This document shows positions 19,440-29,971 of a stretch of DNA of 64,000 nt, piece after piece. The notes beneath the pieces were generated by a model, which saw nothing but the letters and a program-made list of their open reading frames with translations, ran no database searches and had not been told where the DNA came from. Numbering within the stretch: the first letter of the stretch is position 1; each line of letters starts with the position of its first letter. A program made the position numbers and the translations under genes. The stretch is from Utricularia gibba (lineage: Eukaryota; Streptophyta; Magnoliopsida; Lamiales; Lentibulariaceae), in assembly GCA_002189035.1 (NCBI GenBank), contig NEEC01000030.1:310001-374000 (forward strand), given 5' to 3'.

Positions 19440-22030
19440 CTACAATGCTAGCAAGGTCATTGCAAATGCAGATCACTAATGCACAGAGACAAGATACTTG
19501 GTATTGCATAATTTGTAAGAAGGCAGGACACATGGCTAAGAATTGTTTCACCATAAAAGAGCCACCGCCTTGATGGAGGAAAAAATATAGTAAAACCAAC
19601 AATTCTTACCAGCGGTCCCCAAGGCAACATAACCATCAATAATAATATACATATGCTCAGCCCCCACAAGCTTGGGGTACTCTATTCACTCTACCTAGAT
19701 AGTTGGGAACTTATGAGTCATATAAACCTATGGCTTATTGCATGGAGACTTCCATGGATGAATCGTCTCATTTGATTTCCCATGATCATAACCCCACGTA
19801 CTTTGACTATGTGCAGCTCATTCAACGGTAACTTGGCAAGCTCTTGAGTGGGAGTACTCACACACCAGCACCTACCACAGGCAACATATAGTAAATATGA
19901 CTGAGTTGGAGTTCACAGGTACATATTTTGACTCATGCATGGAAAATGACATTTCCACGAATTGTACGTGTAATACTTGGGAGTGGATATTGGATTTTGG
20001 TGCCACAACACACATTGGATACTCGAGTGCCTTTTTTGGCTCTCTACACCTTGCTGTCAACATCCAAGTTCGATTGCCAAATGGACACTCTGTGCCGGTG
20101 AACTACTTTGGTGATATATTCCTCACCGATAGAATTCGATTATTACACACTCTTTGTGCCATAGTTCAAGTTTAACCTTATATCAGTGAAGTGGTTGATC
20201 GATGATGCAGGTATATTGGTTACTTTCTTCAGCCAATATTGTACTTTGAAAGACCGGATTACAAATAAAGTTCTTGCTGTTGGGAGACTCAAGAATGGCC
20301 TATACATTCTGTATAAACGCTCATTCATGTCAGCCCTACTTGACAGTTTTTCTGCATTGCATGGGACAAAGGAGGTAAAGAGTGCTCTCACAAATGTCTT
20401 GCTACCAAAGCTATGCTTCTATGCTGCTAGTTTACAGCCTAATGATGAAAGTCTTTTATGACACTACCATCTTGGCCATGTGTCTGACTCTAAGTCCATG
20501 CATTTGCCCTTTGCTTGTGGATTGAATGGCACTCCCTGTGATGTTTGTTAGTTTGCTAAGTTTCACAATCATTCGTTTTCTTTAAATGCATCCAGAGCAC
20601 CTCATGTCCTCTATCTCATACATTGCGACCTATGGGGACCTTCTAAGTACTTTCTCACGATTGTAGACGATCATACTCGGGTCACTTGGACCTTCTTGGT
20701 CAAGAAGAAGAGCATGGTCAAGGACTAATAGCTGCATTCCTCAGCTATGGGGAAAATCACTATGAGCATACTACCAAGCATATATAGTCTGATCAGGGGG
20801 GGGGGGGGGGGCGAAGGAGTTTTTGAATTCCATGTTTCTGACAGCCCACATGTGCAAGGGCATTCATCATCAGTTTTCGTGCACCCGAAAACCCTAGAAA
20901 AATGTGCGGGTAGAATGGAAGCACAAACACCTGTTAGAAGTGACCTGCATGCTGATGTTCGAAGCCGGCTTACCCAAGGAATTCTAGTGCGAGGCTATCC
21001 TTACTGCAACGTATATCATCAACTGCCTGCCCTCCTTTGTGCTGGAATGGAAAACACCTTTTGAAATTTTGATAAACAAGCCTCCTAACTTTGATCATCT
21101 ACACGTATTTGGCTATCTTGCGTATGCTGGTAATACAAACGAGGACAAGTTGGTGCCTAAAGCATGGAAATATATTTTCCTTGAGCCTCAGGATATGGTC
21201 TCTCGAGATCTAGCCTCATACATTCCTGGGCATAATTTGCCTCAGGCCGATTCTGATCTATCTCCCCACAACAACTCCATGGGCAGTGCTAGGTCTGATA
21301 ATTCAGAGGGTCCTATAGCCCCTGTTTGTAATGAAGACCCTGTGCAGCACAATGTTCCGGACACTAATAATCATATGTTGAGGCACAGTGCTTGCCTATG
21401 TTCCTCACTAATCTATTTACACGACTATTCCACATACCAGATTGATGCTTCGGAGTCTAATGAGCCTTGCTTACTCACAAAGCCCAGGCATTATAAGAAG
21501 GCATCTCAGCATCGTTCTTAGCATGATGCTATGCAGTAGGAGCTGTGTGCTCTCGAGTAGAATCATGCATTGAAATCAAATGCTTGCGATTGTTTGCCTT
21601 TACCCCAAATCAAATGCAGCATCGTTCTTAGCTGGGACATAGTGCCTTTACCCCTCAACAAGCTTGCGATTGTTTGCAAGTGGATCTATAAAATCAAATG
21701 CTTGAAAAATGGACAAATTTTCAGATACAAAGCTCGCCTGGTGGCTAAGGGTTACACACAGGTTGAGGGCATTGACTTTCATGATGTTTTTCTCTTGTTG
21801 CAAAGGCAACCACCATCCGCATCCTCATGGCTCTTGCAGTGCTACATCGGTGGCATCTCCATCAGGTAGATGTCAATAACACCTTTCTCCATGGGTACTT
21901 GGATGAAGAGACCTACATGAACCCCATGAAGGCCTCTCGTGTTGGGTTGGGAACATTTGCTTACTAAGAAAATCCTTATACAGTTTGAAGCAAGCCTCTC
22001 ATCAGTGGAATCTTTGAGATAACAAAGTCC
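19440..22030 (+). pseudogene. Ty1/copia polyprotein relic (gag zinc knuckle to reverse transcriptase)
   Basis: Read along + in shifting frames: a gag zinc knuckle (WYCIICKKAGHMAKNCF, near 19500); a protease block (WILDFGATTHI, near 19990) in which the catalytic D-S/T-G has become D-F-G; an integrase N-terminus (HYHLGHVSDSKSM, CDVC) and core (LIHCDLWGPSKYFLTIVDDH, near 20620-20690); a tail (HLHVFGYLAYAG, near 21095); and a reverse transcriptase start ([47 protein letters not shown]). The match ends near 22030, before the YVDD box. Stops, shifts and a run of 16 G disrupt it. Confidence 0.85.
20796..20811 (+). repeat. Run of 16 G
   Basis: An uninterrupted G16 tract lies inside the copia integrase remnant, right where the frame is lost. 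Such tracts can form quadruplexes and are prone to slippage and sequencing error. Confidence 0.9.
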
Positions 22031-22069
22031 TTCATGGGACAACGAGTCTTGCACCTTTTGATGCATTCC

Positions 22070-22276
22070 ATTTCGTTTTTCATCAACTGTTGTGTTTTAG
22101 AGTCGAGCATGTGCGTGTGAGTGCTTGCACCTAAGGATTTGTGGTAAAGCCTTACTTGCACAAGTCTTGCACGTGTGACTGTCTTATTATGTTGTTTAGT
22201 ATTTAATTTGAGGTTCGATTCTCTTTTTTCGCAACGTTTTCTTAACTAACGTGCTCTCTAGTACCGCATAACCTTA
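22070..22276 (+). repeat. Family Y LTR, middle part, left of the Harbinger insertion
   Basis: The phrases 'gcacctaaggatttgtggtaaagcc', 'cttgcacaagtcttgcacgtgtgac' and 'gtgctctctagtaccgcataac' follow the course of the Y LTRs at 33090-33260 (+) and 55160-55330 (-). The match stops at 'accttaa' (22276) and resumes at 29972. The 5' part of this LTR is missing or unrecognisable. Confidence 0.7.
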
Positions 22277-22857
22277 AAGCCCTCATTTTTCAGGTGGGTT
22301 TAGCCCTCTAAACCCTTAGGTAAAAAGTGTTGTATGTGTTTTTTGTGGTGGTTTAGTAAAACCCAAGGGTTTGTATTGTCCCGAAATAAGCTTGTAGCTG
22401 ATGGTTTCACACAAATACAACTTTTTCGATAATACCCTTCTACTCCATAAGCAAATCCACAACAGTAAATCTGTGTATTTTTTCATCCTCTTCAACACAA
22501 ATCTGTTGGGTTTTTGGAGGTACATGGTGAGTGAGTTCGAATTTTGATATTTCGATGAAAACCCATACTTCAATTTAAGCCAAGAGTTCTTATTTTTTTT
22601 TTTTTCGCATATGATGGAGTCGGGTGATTTTTTTTTTTTTTTTGAAAATCACAATAGGTTGTGTGTTGCTTATTCAGGCTATTGCAATGCTTTCAAAGAA
22701 GATTATTTTGGCTGCCCTTGTTGCGGCGCATTGCGTTGGTCAACACCTATGCGTTATGCGAATTATGATTGTTATAATGTTGCATTTCTTTTGTACACCC
22801 ACCGATAGGAGAATTCGGTTCTCATAACGAGAAAAGATACCGTGACAAATAGAGTAT

Positions 22858-23970
22858 TTGTCTGCCTTGATATCTTATTCAAGGAGTGCTTGTCTTGAAA
22901 ACTTACGCTTAAGTGCAAATGTCTTCAACAAGTTATGCTATGTTCTTCGAAGTAATGATAGACTAACCACTTCAAGGTATGTTGATGTTCCAGAGCAGGT
23001 TGCATTGTTTTTGGGTATTTTAGGTCATCATAGGAAAACAAGGCAATAAAAATTCGAATTCATGCGAAGTAGCTGGATAGTGTCCAAATATTTCAATGTG
23101 GTATTGTCGGCGATGCTGTCATTGCATCAAAATTTACTTAAGACACCTGTGTCAATTGATGTTTCTGATCCTAATTCTAGCTTCAGATTTTTTGAGGTAT
23201 GCAAGCAGATTTTTCATTGTAGTTCTGTATTCTGCATGCTGTAACTCTCTTGTCTATTTTTTAGAATTGCTTGGGTGCATTGGATGGCTCATATTTCTAG
23301 GTGAAAGTCAAGAATTAGGATAAACCAAAGTGGAGGAATCGTAAAGGAATCGTGTCCACTAATTTGCTAGGAGTGTGTGATGATAAGCTCATGTTCATCT
23401 ATTTGTTGTCCGGGTGGGAGGGATTCGCTGGTGATAGCAGGGTGCTACGAGATGTAGTTTGTTGACAAAGAGCATTCACTATACACAATGGTAAGTGCTT
23501 ACAATGTGTAGAAGTCCATAGTTATGAGTGACTTTCATGCATTCCATTTTTTTGTAGGGCATTATTACTTTTGTGATAATGGCTACACAAACGTAGCGGG
23601 ATTTCTAGCACCCTACAGGGGTGTTCGGTACCATCTGAAAGAGTGGGGTGCTGGGTCCAATGCTCCACAGAATGCGAAGGAATATTTCAACATGCGCATG
23701 CTTCTGCGAGGAATGTTATTGAGAGGGCATGGCGTTTAATGAAAATGAGGTGGGATATTTTACGAAGTTATAGTTTTTATTCGATGAGAAATGCCAACTG
23801 ATCCATGGGAAGAAGTCATTCCGGAAGAGTACCACAATCCGGATTCACAGGACTACGAAGATGATGAACATATTTCCTCCATAGGAAACTTAGAGGAGTG
23901 GACACAGTGGCAGGATTCAATGGCTGAGAGAATGTTTGCGCAATGGAGAGAGACCACACGAAGAAGGGTA
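22858..23970 (+). pseudogene. PIF/Harbinger transposase (HARBI1-like nuclease), broken
   Basis: In successive frames: CLENLRLSANVFNKLCYVLR and PEQVALFLGILGHHRKTRQ (22880-23045), MRSSWIVSKYFNVVLSAML, CLGALDGSYF (first catalytic D, near 23285), RNRKGIVSTNLLGVCDDKLM, LSGWEGFAGDSRVL, then CDNGYTNVAGFLAPYRGVRY (second D, near 23580) with HLKEW (candidate E), and ARNVIERAW...MRWDILRSYS. The C-terminal segment MPTDPWEEVIPEEY...WTQWQDSMAERMF at 23791-23973 is as in plant HARBI1-like proteins. Several stops and an intron-like gap (23195-23260) break it. The catalytic motifs can still be seen, but no continuous frame is left. Confidence 0.85.
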
Positions 23971-24235
23971 TAAAGTGTACTAATAAACACTGATGTTTTA
24001 TTGGTTTGGCTTAAAGACATTTCATTTCATTTTCCAATAGTTGATAAGCATTGCCCTGTGTTGTATTCATATTGTGCAAACACATGAGTTATGCTAGACT
24101 ATTGTCACAACAATGTGATACATTCATTGGAAACTGGAATTTGCAGTGCTTGGAAAGATAGGATAACTTGAAGGATGCTTTAGGTTTACACACACCGTTC
24201 ACTCATATGTATAGGTGCAACTATTGCATGCTCTA

Positions 24236-24436
24236 CACTATCTCCATGTACATTGGAAGAATTGTGTTCCAGGCACTGCAAATTCCTGCTCTCGGTGTCT
24301 GGATGAAATGCATTCCTAACACCACAAAAACGCCCCTCTCAGTGTCTAGGAGACATGCCTTCCACGCACTATAGAATGCCGCTCTCACCATCTGGAAGAC
24401 ACGTTTTAGGCACTGCAACCTTTGTTCGTGGTGCCT
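24236..24436. repeat. GGCACTGCAAA palindrome array, left of phosphatase copy B
   Basis: About four units of roughly 55 bases: 'ttccaggcactgcaaattcctgctctcggtgtctgga', and variants at about 24310, 24365 and 24408 ending 'gtggtgcctgga'. A related phrase (tttgcagtgcttggaaagatagga, 24143) matches the array at 28485 in the same direction. The array flanks copy B on its 5' side. Confidence 0.6.
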
Positions 24437-25074
24437 GGAGCAATCATGGGCCGGAATGAATATTAGGCCTCGCTTATCTGGGCCTCATAAGAAACCCTCC
24501 GGCCTAGTCGTCACTTCCCTTCACCACGCACCTAATCGCTGCTCACTGCAGACCAGGGCACACTGTCCTCACCTCAGCCACATGGTCCCTCCACCATTTG
24601 CTTCCCTCAAGAAATGCTTACTTCCAAGAAACTCCAAGTTCGGTTCGCAATTCCAAAGACGTACAATCTATGGGACAAGGCAAGTGATGACACGATTGAC
24701 GGTGAGGTTTTGTCTAGGGTTGGAGTGATCGGATTTTCGGTGTCCACCGAACACTTTCGGTGTGGACTTCGCTTGCCACCACCACCATTCATATGCGAGT
24801 TGCTAGCATGTTTGGAGGTCCCATTGTCCCACCTGACACCCTGCTCAATCGCTCATGTGTTGGCCTTTTTGAGTGTGTGCATGGAAGAACAAATTACTCT
24901 GGCCCTACCAGTTTTTTTTTGCAGTGAGTGTGTGTATTCGAAACTGGAAAACTAATCATTTCTCACTGAAGGGTAAGCCAGGTATTGCACTTGTGAATTC
25001 TATTCGGAGTGGACATGATGCATGGTGGACAAGCTATATTTGGGTGTGTGACGAACGTTTAGAATGAGGTTGCT

Positions 25075-26330
25075 AAATGTTGCGGTCTAGCACATTCAAT
25101 GCATCAAAAGAAATTTATAAACCTAGCTATTCTACTACAAAACAAGGGTCGAATCCACAGGGATTAATGTAGTGTGGCAAGCAAGGGTTGAATCCACAGG
25201 GATTAATGTAGTGTGGCAAGCAAGGGTTGAATCCACAGGGAATGTTTGCAATTTCCTGAAGTTTATCACATTTACTGAAAACAGAGGGGTTTCCTAGGGT
25301 TTAGTTCTAACACGGATAAGACCTAAAATAACAGTGACTGAAAGAAACGAGTTGCAGGGATGAAGAGACACTTAAATTAACACGAATGCATAGGAAACAT
25401 AAAATAAAAATGATTTTACTGGGTTTTACACCAGGGTCTAGCTCTTGTGTCACTCAAGAGAGCCCATAGGCTTAAGTCTAGCTTTGGAACGCTTAAAAAC
25501 AAGGCAAGGGTTTGTAGACACAGAGTATGGGTTCGTAGGACCAGTCAATAGCATATTAAGCTTAAAAGAAAACGTGAAAAGCTTAAACAGAAACATGTTT
25601 ATAAGCTAAAGCAAGGTTACAAAGAGTTTCCCGTTCATAGCAAGGTACCGAAATGCAGCATAAAGCATAAAAACCAAGACAGTAGCAGTAGCAAGTTCAC
25701 GCAGAAATAGAAGTGCAGAAAATGGAAAATAAGGCGTCTAGTGGTTGCTCTCGGTCGAAGATCTGCTGAAAATCAAGTTTCTGGGCAGAATGACGGTGTA
25801 GAAGTGTAGATCTGGAGGTCGCCGAAGATGTTTTCCAGAGAAATGAAGTTCTCCTCACTCCTGCTCCTACTGTTCGCTGTCTGTGCACTCTACGTACACA
25901 GTATGCTCTCCCTTCTCTCTCCCTTCCTTTTTCCTTTTGCCACTAAAAAGCAAGGGTAGCTTTGTCTTTTCCCTAGGCTTCTAGAAGGGAGATCTCTGCT
26001 CCAAATCTTATCTTCTCAGAAGAGCGGCTACTTTCAGCGGAAAGTGACTTTTGCACAGCTTTTCTGTTCTATTTGACTTGTCAACACGGAAAGTGCGCAG
26101 TTACAGTACTAGCTCTTACCCTGGTAAGACTTAAAACACAGACTAGACGAAATATTACAGTTTTCGGTTCAATTGTTTCCAATTGAGCCTGTTTTCACAA
26201 TAAACATATTTCAATAGTCTAAATACGCAAAAGAAGACATTTTAGCACACTAAACAACATTTAACCCTACAAAACACACTTAAAAACATATATAAAAACA
26301 CAATAAAAACACAATAAAAACGGTGTTTTC
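25075..26330. repeat. LTR-like insertion inside phosphatase copy B
   Basis: The stretch interrupts copy B between WWTSYIWVCDERLE and the exon ending KTIGK, where copy A has no such sequence. It has features of large gypsy LTRs (a 'gaatccacaggga' phrase near its start, a CT-rich core near 25870-25940, AT-rich ends). The bases 'ttgct' occur at both borders and may be the target duplication, but the TG...CA ends are not clear. Confidence 0.45.
25143..25241 (+). repeat. 39-base tandem repeat, 2.5 copies
   Basis: The unit beginning CAAGGGTCGAATCCACAGGG is repeated at 25143, 25182 and 25221 (third copy partial), with only a c/t difference between the first and later copies. The near identity points to a recent duplication within the LTR-like insertion. 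Confidence 0.9.
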
Positions 26331-27667
26331 ATTGTGTTTGCTGGAAGACCTACGAATTCCAACTACTCTCGGCTCCTTCAAGACAATCGGAAAGGTAAAG
26401 TGTAATGTGTGATGTAGTATGGTTGCATGGCTAGTGTACTATGATTTATGTTATTCAATTATTCATGTTGTAGGATTTGATAGACTATCGAAGCAGGGGT
26501 GGATGCATTGTTGACTATGTTCGATGAAAAGAGTGAGGCGTTGAGTGACATACTACCCCCTGTGGTGGACGCTGCCAGTACTCGCCACTTCTGGTGTGGT
26601 CACGGCAGAGTGATACGCGAGTGCCCAAAGCCTGACGACATGATCATTGAGGAAGAGATGTCACTAGCATTTGCATCTTATTGACAGCGGAATGTAGGGA
26701 GCAATGTGGAGGATACATTGGCCCCAGCTACGTTCAAGGCTAGATTGGTATGAAAGTAGGTGGGCATACACTGGACCCAGTTCATCGCAAGCAACAAGTG
26801 CGCAAGCTCCTTGTGTTGGATGTCAACGGAGTGCTAGCGACATTGTCTTCAAAGCCAAGTACTAAAGGTTGCATCGGAAACTAGACGCTGTGATATATGA
26901 GCGAAATAGTAAGACACCTTAACATTGTCTCATGGTTGTGTCATGTTCAACTGATCCATTAGTTTTTCTCGCTTTGGCAGTCTTCCTCAGGCCCTTTGCT
27001 CACGAGTTCATTGAATGGTGTCTTGGAAACTTTGATGTCGACATATGGTCTTCAAGGGGCACGTAAGTCCCACTCCACAAAATCTGCAGTGCATGCGCTG
27101 CTATCTAATACTCTAACATCTCTCTAGGTTCTATAGTGCACAACTACATGAGATCATCAAGTGGGTGTTTAAGCCAGATGCAGACACCTCACTAGCTTTC
27201 ATATGAGATGCATCAAAGACCACCTAAACGCATGTACGTGTGCATGATAATAGGTCAAAAGATGCTATGTTGAAGGAGTTGTCATGGATTTGAGGGGAAG
27301 ATGAAGGCTTCTTGGGTCGGTATGATGCAACCAACACCTTACTTATTGACTCCGTTCAAGTCCATCAGAAACCCAGTTAAGTCAATCTGCAATCATATGG
27401 TCTGGTACGCATGTTTCTTGCTGACACTTAGGCCATGGTCTTATTGTGCCACAGCATGACAACGCTGTCTTCCCGACGCCATACCAGTACACGGATGTAA
27501 GAGATGCTGCGTTAGCTGAGTGTGGAGAAATACGCATATTCCTTCAAGGTCTACTAGAAGCAAATGATGTACCAAGTTTCGTGAAGCATGCACGAATTGG
27601 ACAGCCTCCATTGGATGCTAATCACCCCTATGGGATTATTACAAAGTACTTGCTTGAACATTCATAG

Positions 27668-28439
27668 CATGTAACAATGGTTTGAATTTCGGAACATTAT
27701 TATGTGACTCAGTCTATTTTAATCATGGATTTTTCAATATACACTTGATAAATTAAAATAAGTAAATATATGTTCTCAAATATTCTTATATGCATATTTA
27801 TTTTAAATAATACCTTGATTTAATATCTTATATTTCTTAGACTACTTTGTTTACTACAATGCCAAAAGAATCCGTTTTAATAATTGGATTCAAAACATCT
27901 TTTATTTATTACACGTTTTATTGATCATGTATAATATTTATTAGTTTTTAGAAGTATAATCTTTTTACTTATTTTCTTTATGAATTTTAAATATTGACTC
28001 TACGAAACAAATTTAAACATGTGGTAACATTCAAAATAAATGAGAACTAAAACAATCTTGAATCGAAAATTCCATGTAAAATATTACATGTTTTTATAAA
28101 TAAGAAATTTATCAAAAACTTGATGCAAGTTAATGAATTTTTCTTATTGAAAATTCTACATATCCGGATTGTATGTGAACACGTAGTCATCATATATTCA
28201 ATTGTCAGGAAACAAACTAATGGAAATTTAAATATTTACACTCTTACACAAATTCTTGAAAGTCTTATTGAATAAAATTGTGTCTATTTAATTTCCATAA
28301 AATACACATAGGATGTGATCAATCAAACTTGTTGTTATTCGATATGTATGTGCATTGGACATATTTTAATTTATGATAGTTGTTGTAATTAAAATAGATT
28401 ATTATAGAGATATAGTGAATTTACATATCATAATATATG
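27668..28439. other. AT-rich non-coding stretch
   Basis: Strongly AT-rich sequence after the stop codon of phosphatase copy B. I see no coding frame or recognisable repeat. Confidence 0.5.
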
Positions 28440-28790
28440 CACACAGGCACTCAGTTGGGGCATCGATGCTAGGTACTGCAAGCGCATATTTGCAGTGCCT
28501 AGAAAGATAGGATGCATGCATCCGAAGGACAATCCAGTGTAGTCAATACTTCAAATCGCATGTGGGAGGTCATGCTGGGTGCCACACACAGCAAGACTCA
28601 GTTGGCGCATCGATGCTAGGCATCGCAAGTGCATATTTACGGTGCTTGGAAAGATAGGATGCATGCCTCCGAAGGGCAATCCAGTGCAGTCAATACTTCA
28701 AACCTAACAGTGGGAGCTCGGGCTGAGTGCCACACACATACACTCAGTTGGCGCATCGATACTAGGCACCGCATGTGCATATTTGTTGCA
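28440..28790. repeat. Tandem repeat of about 155 bases with GGCACCGCAA palindromes
   Basis: Units start 'actcagttggcgcatcgatgctaggca(c/t)cgcaagtgcatatttgcggtgc' and continue with 'aaagataggatgcatgc' and 'gaaggacaatccagtg'; starts are near 28446, 28600 and 28740, giving about 2.3 copies. The core pairs 'aggcaccgcaa' with 'tttgcagtgcct' as an imperfect palindrome. It lies 3' of phosphatase copy B. Confidence 0.75.
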
Positions 28791-29020
28791 TCAGCCTGCA
28801 TCAGCCACAGAGTACTCAGCCTGCTTTGTTGCATCAGTAGCATCAGGGACACATTCTGCAAATTCTCCAGTGGCTCTATCTTTACCAAAGATGATGCACC
28901 AATCTGGATAGTAAGGCTAGCGCTTAAACCGCAACAAGTTTTACACATTCTCATTGTGCTGCACATGTAATCCATAAGTGTACATTAATAATCTCATAGG
29001 AACGACCTACTACATATACA

Positions 29021-29345
29021 TTAGAACAACAATACCTGTTTGAACTCCACCCACAAATCCTCACTAGCATCTACCATGTTTGTTGAGTTATCATAGCCGG
29101 TACATGACTTGTTGAGAAAGTCAGATAGGGTATTGTAATCTTTTTTCCAGTTATGAATCTTTGATTGCATATGGGGAGTGCCTCTGATATCTGACCCAGG
29201 ACACAATTTGAGGAACGCTTCCTCTAGTACTTGAAAGTAATTACCTTTGAATCCATTCTTTGCTTTCCACCCACCTTGAATGATATCCTTTAGAGCGTGG
29301 ATCAGAAAGTGCTCTTCATCAGGTTTCCACTGTCTTTTGGTCTTA
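29021..29345 (-). pseudogene. Myb/SANT-like DNA-binding protein of the Harbinger element
   Basis: On the minus strand one open stretch reads RQWKPDEEHFLIHALKDIIQ, GGWKAKNGFKGNYFQVLEEA, FLKLCPGSDIRGTPHMQSKI, then NWKKDYNTLSDFLNKS. This is the Myb/SANT-like domain (PF12776-like) found in the second protein of PIF/Harbinger elements, which binds the transposon ends and brings the nuclease to them. The domain is continuous here, but the exon start (a splice acceptor or start codon) and the C-terminal part are not recognisable. It lies on the strand opposite to the transposase, 5 kb away. Confidence 0.75.
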
Positions 29346-29971
29346 ATGTTGTCACCACTTCTTCCTCATTTTGTTGTAGGGACGTTTGCTCCAACCATGC
29401 CTGCAACCAATATGTAAGTGCACAACCAATGACAAAACCACGATGCACAGGTAGCTGAATATGGCACAGGAAGTATAACAACATTATATGGGTTTCAAGG
29501 GCACCATTCACATCCATATTACTCAAAAAACATCACACACTAACACCCAGTCACTCAATCTATGTGGTTAAGGTCATTCAAGGGGAAAATGAAATAAACA
29601 CCTCAAATTTGAGAAAAAAATACCTGGTGCATCACCCAATACCCAATTTTTCGGTAGATCAAACTTGCTCCCGGAGTTACATGAGCCGAAAATCCATGAT
29701 ATTACATCGCAGATCGATGGTTTCGAATTCCCCAATCTGTGAATCTCACATTTCTATATGTGGGTTTAAAACAGGATAATAAGATATTATATTATGCATA
29801 AAGGGTATATTAGAGAATTCCTTTATTCTAGTATTGAGAACCTATACATAAATCCTTCTAAAAAACATACAAAATTGATAATCCCATATAATTGAACCCT
29901 ATCTACCAAATACATAATTCATTCTAAACCATTATTTATGGGATACAAAAAACTAAAATAATCTAACAAAC
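29346..29971. other. Right end of the Harbinger element
   Basis: Non-coding sequence leading to the terminus CTAACAAACATGGC at 29958-29971. The 150 bases before it are AT-rich, as in Tourist-like ends. No gene beyond the Myb-like domain is supported. Confidence 0.45.

Larger units (their letters stand above)
24614..27667 (+). pseudogene. NIF/FCP1 phosphatase-like transposon gene, copy B
   Basis: The domain order equals that of copy A, on the other strand: STEHFRCGLRLP, SHLTPCSIAHVLAFLSVCM and NHFSLKGKPGIALV...WWTSYIWV (24710-25045); after a 1.25-kb insertion, IPTTLGSFKTIGK|GTAAAG (near 26360-26393); GVDALLTMFDEKS, DILPP and HFWCGHGRVIRECPKP (26498-26690); KLLVLDVNGVLATLSS (near 26810); RPFAHEFIEWCLGNFDVDIW, SSRGT (near 26990); QLHEIIKWVF (27145); PQHDNAVFPTPY and DANHPYGIITKYLLEHS to a stop at 27665. 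Introns are retained and the GK|GTAAAG junction is shared with copy A. The copy A block LLIDDSPFK is here LL-T-PFKSIRNP through a small deletion, so the second catalytic acid pair is lost. Frameshifts confirm a pseudogene. Confidence 0.7.
22277..29971 (+). mobile_element. PIF/Harbinger-type transposon inserted in a family Y LTR
   Basis: The uninterrupted Y LTR reads 'ataaccctaagggag' (from the minus copy near 55165). Here it is split into 'ataaccttaa' (to 22276) and 'tgaaggag' (from 29972), which fits a three-base TAA target, the PIF/Harbinger preference, with one duplication mutated to TGA. The right end reads ...CTAACAAACATGGC, the reverse of a Tourist-like terminus; the left end is only weakly similar. 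Inside are the two usual genes of the superfamily, a HARBI1-type nuclease (+) and a Myb/SANT-like protein (-), plus the phosphatase element copy B between them. Confidence 0.65.

Noticed and set aside
28440-28790. CRISPR-like tandem units
   Set aside because: The whole unit is repeated, including the would-be spacer, so it is a plain tandem repeat.
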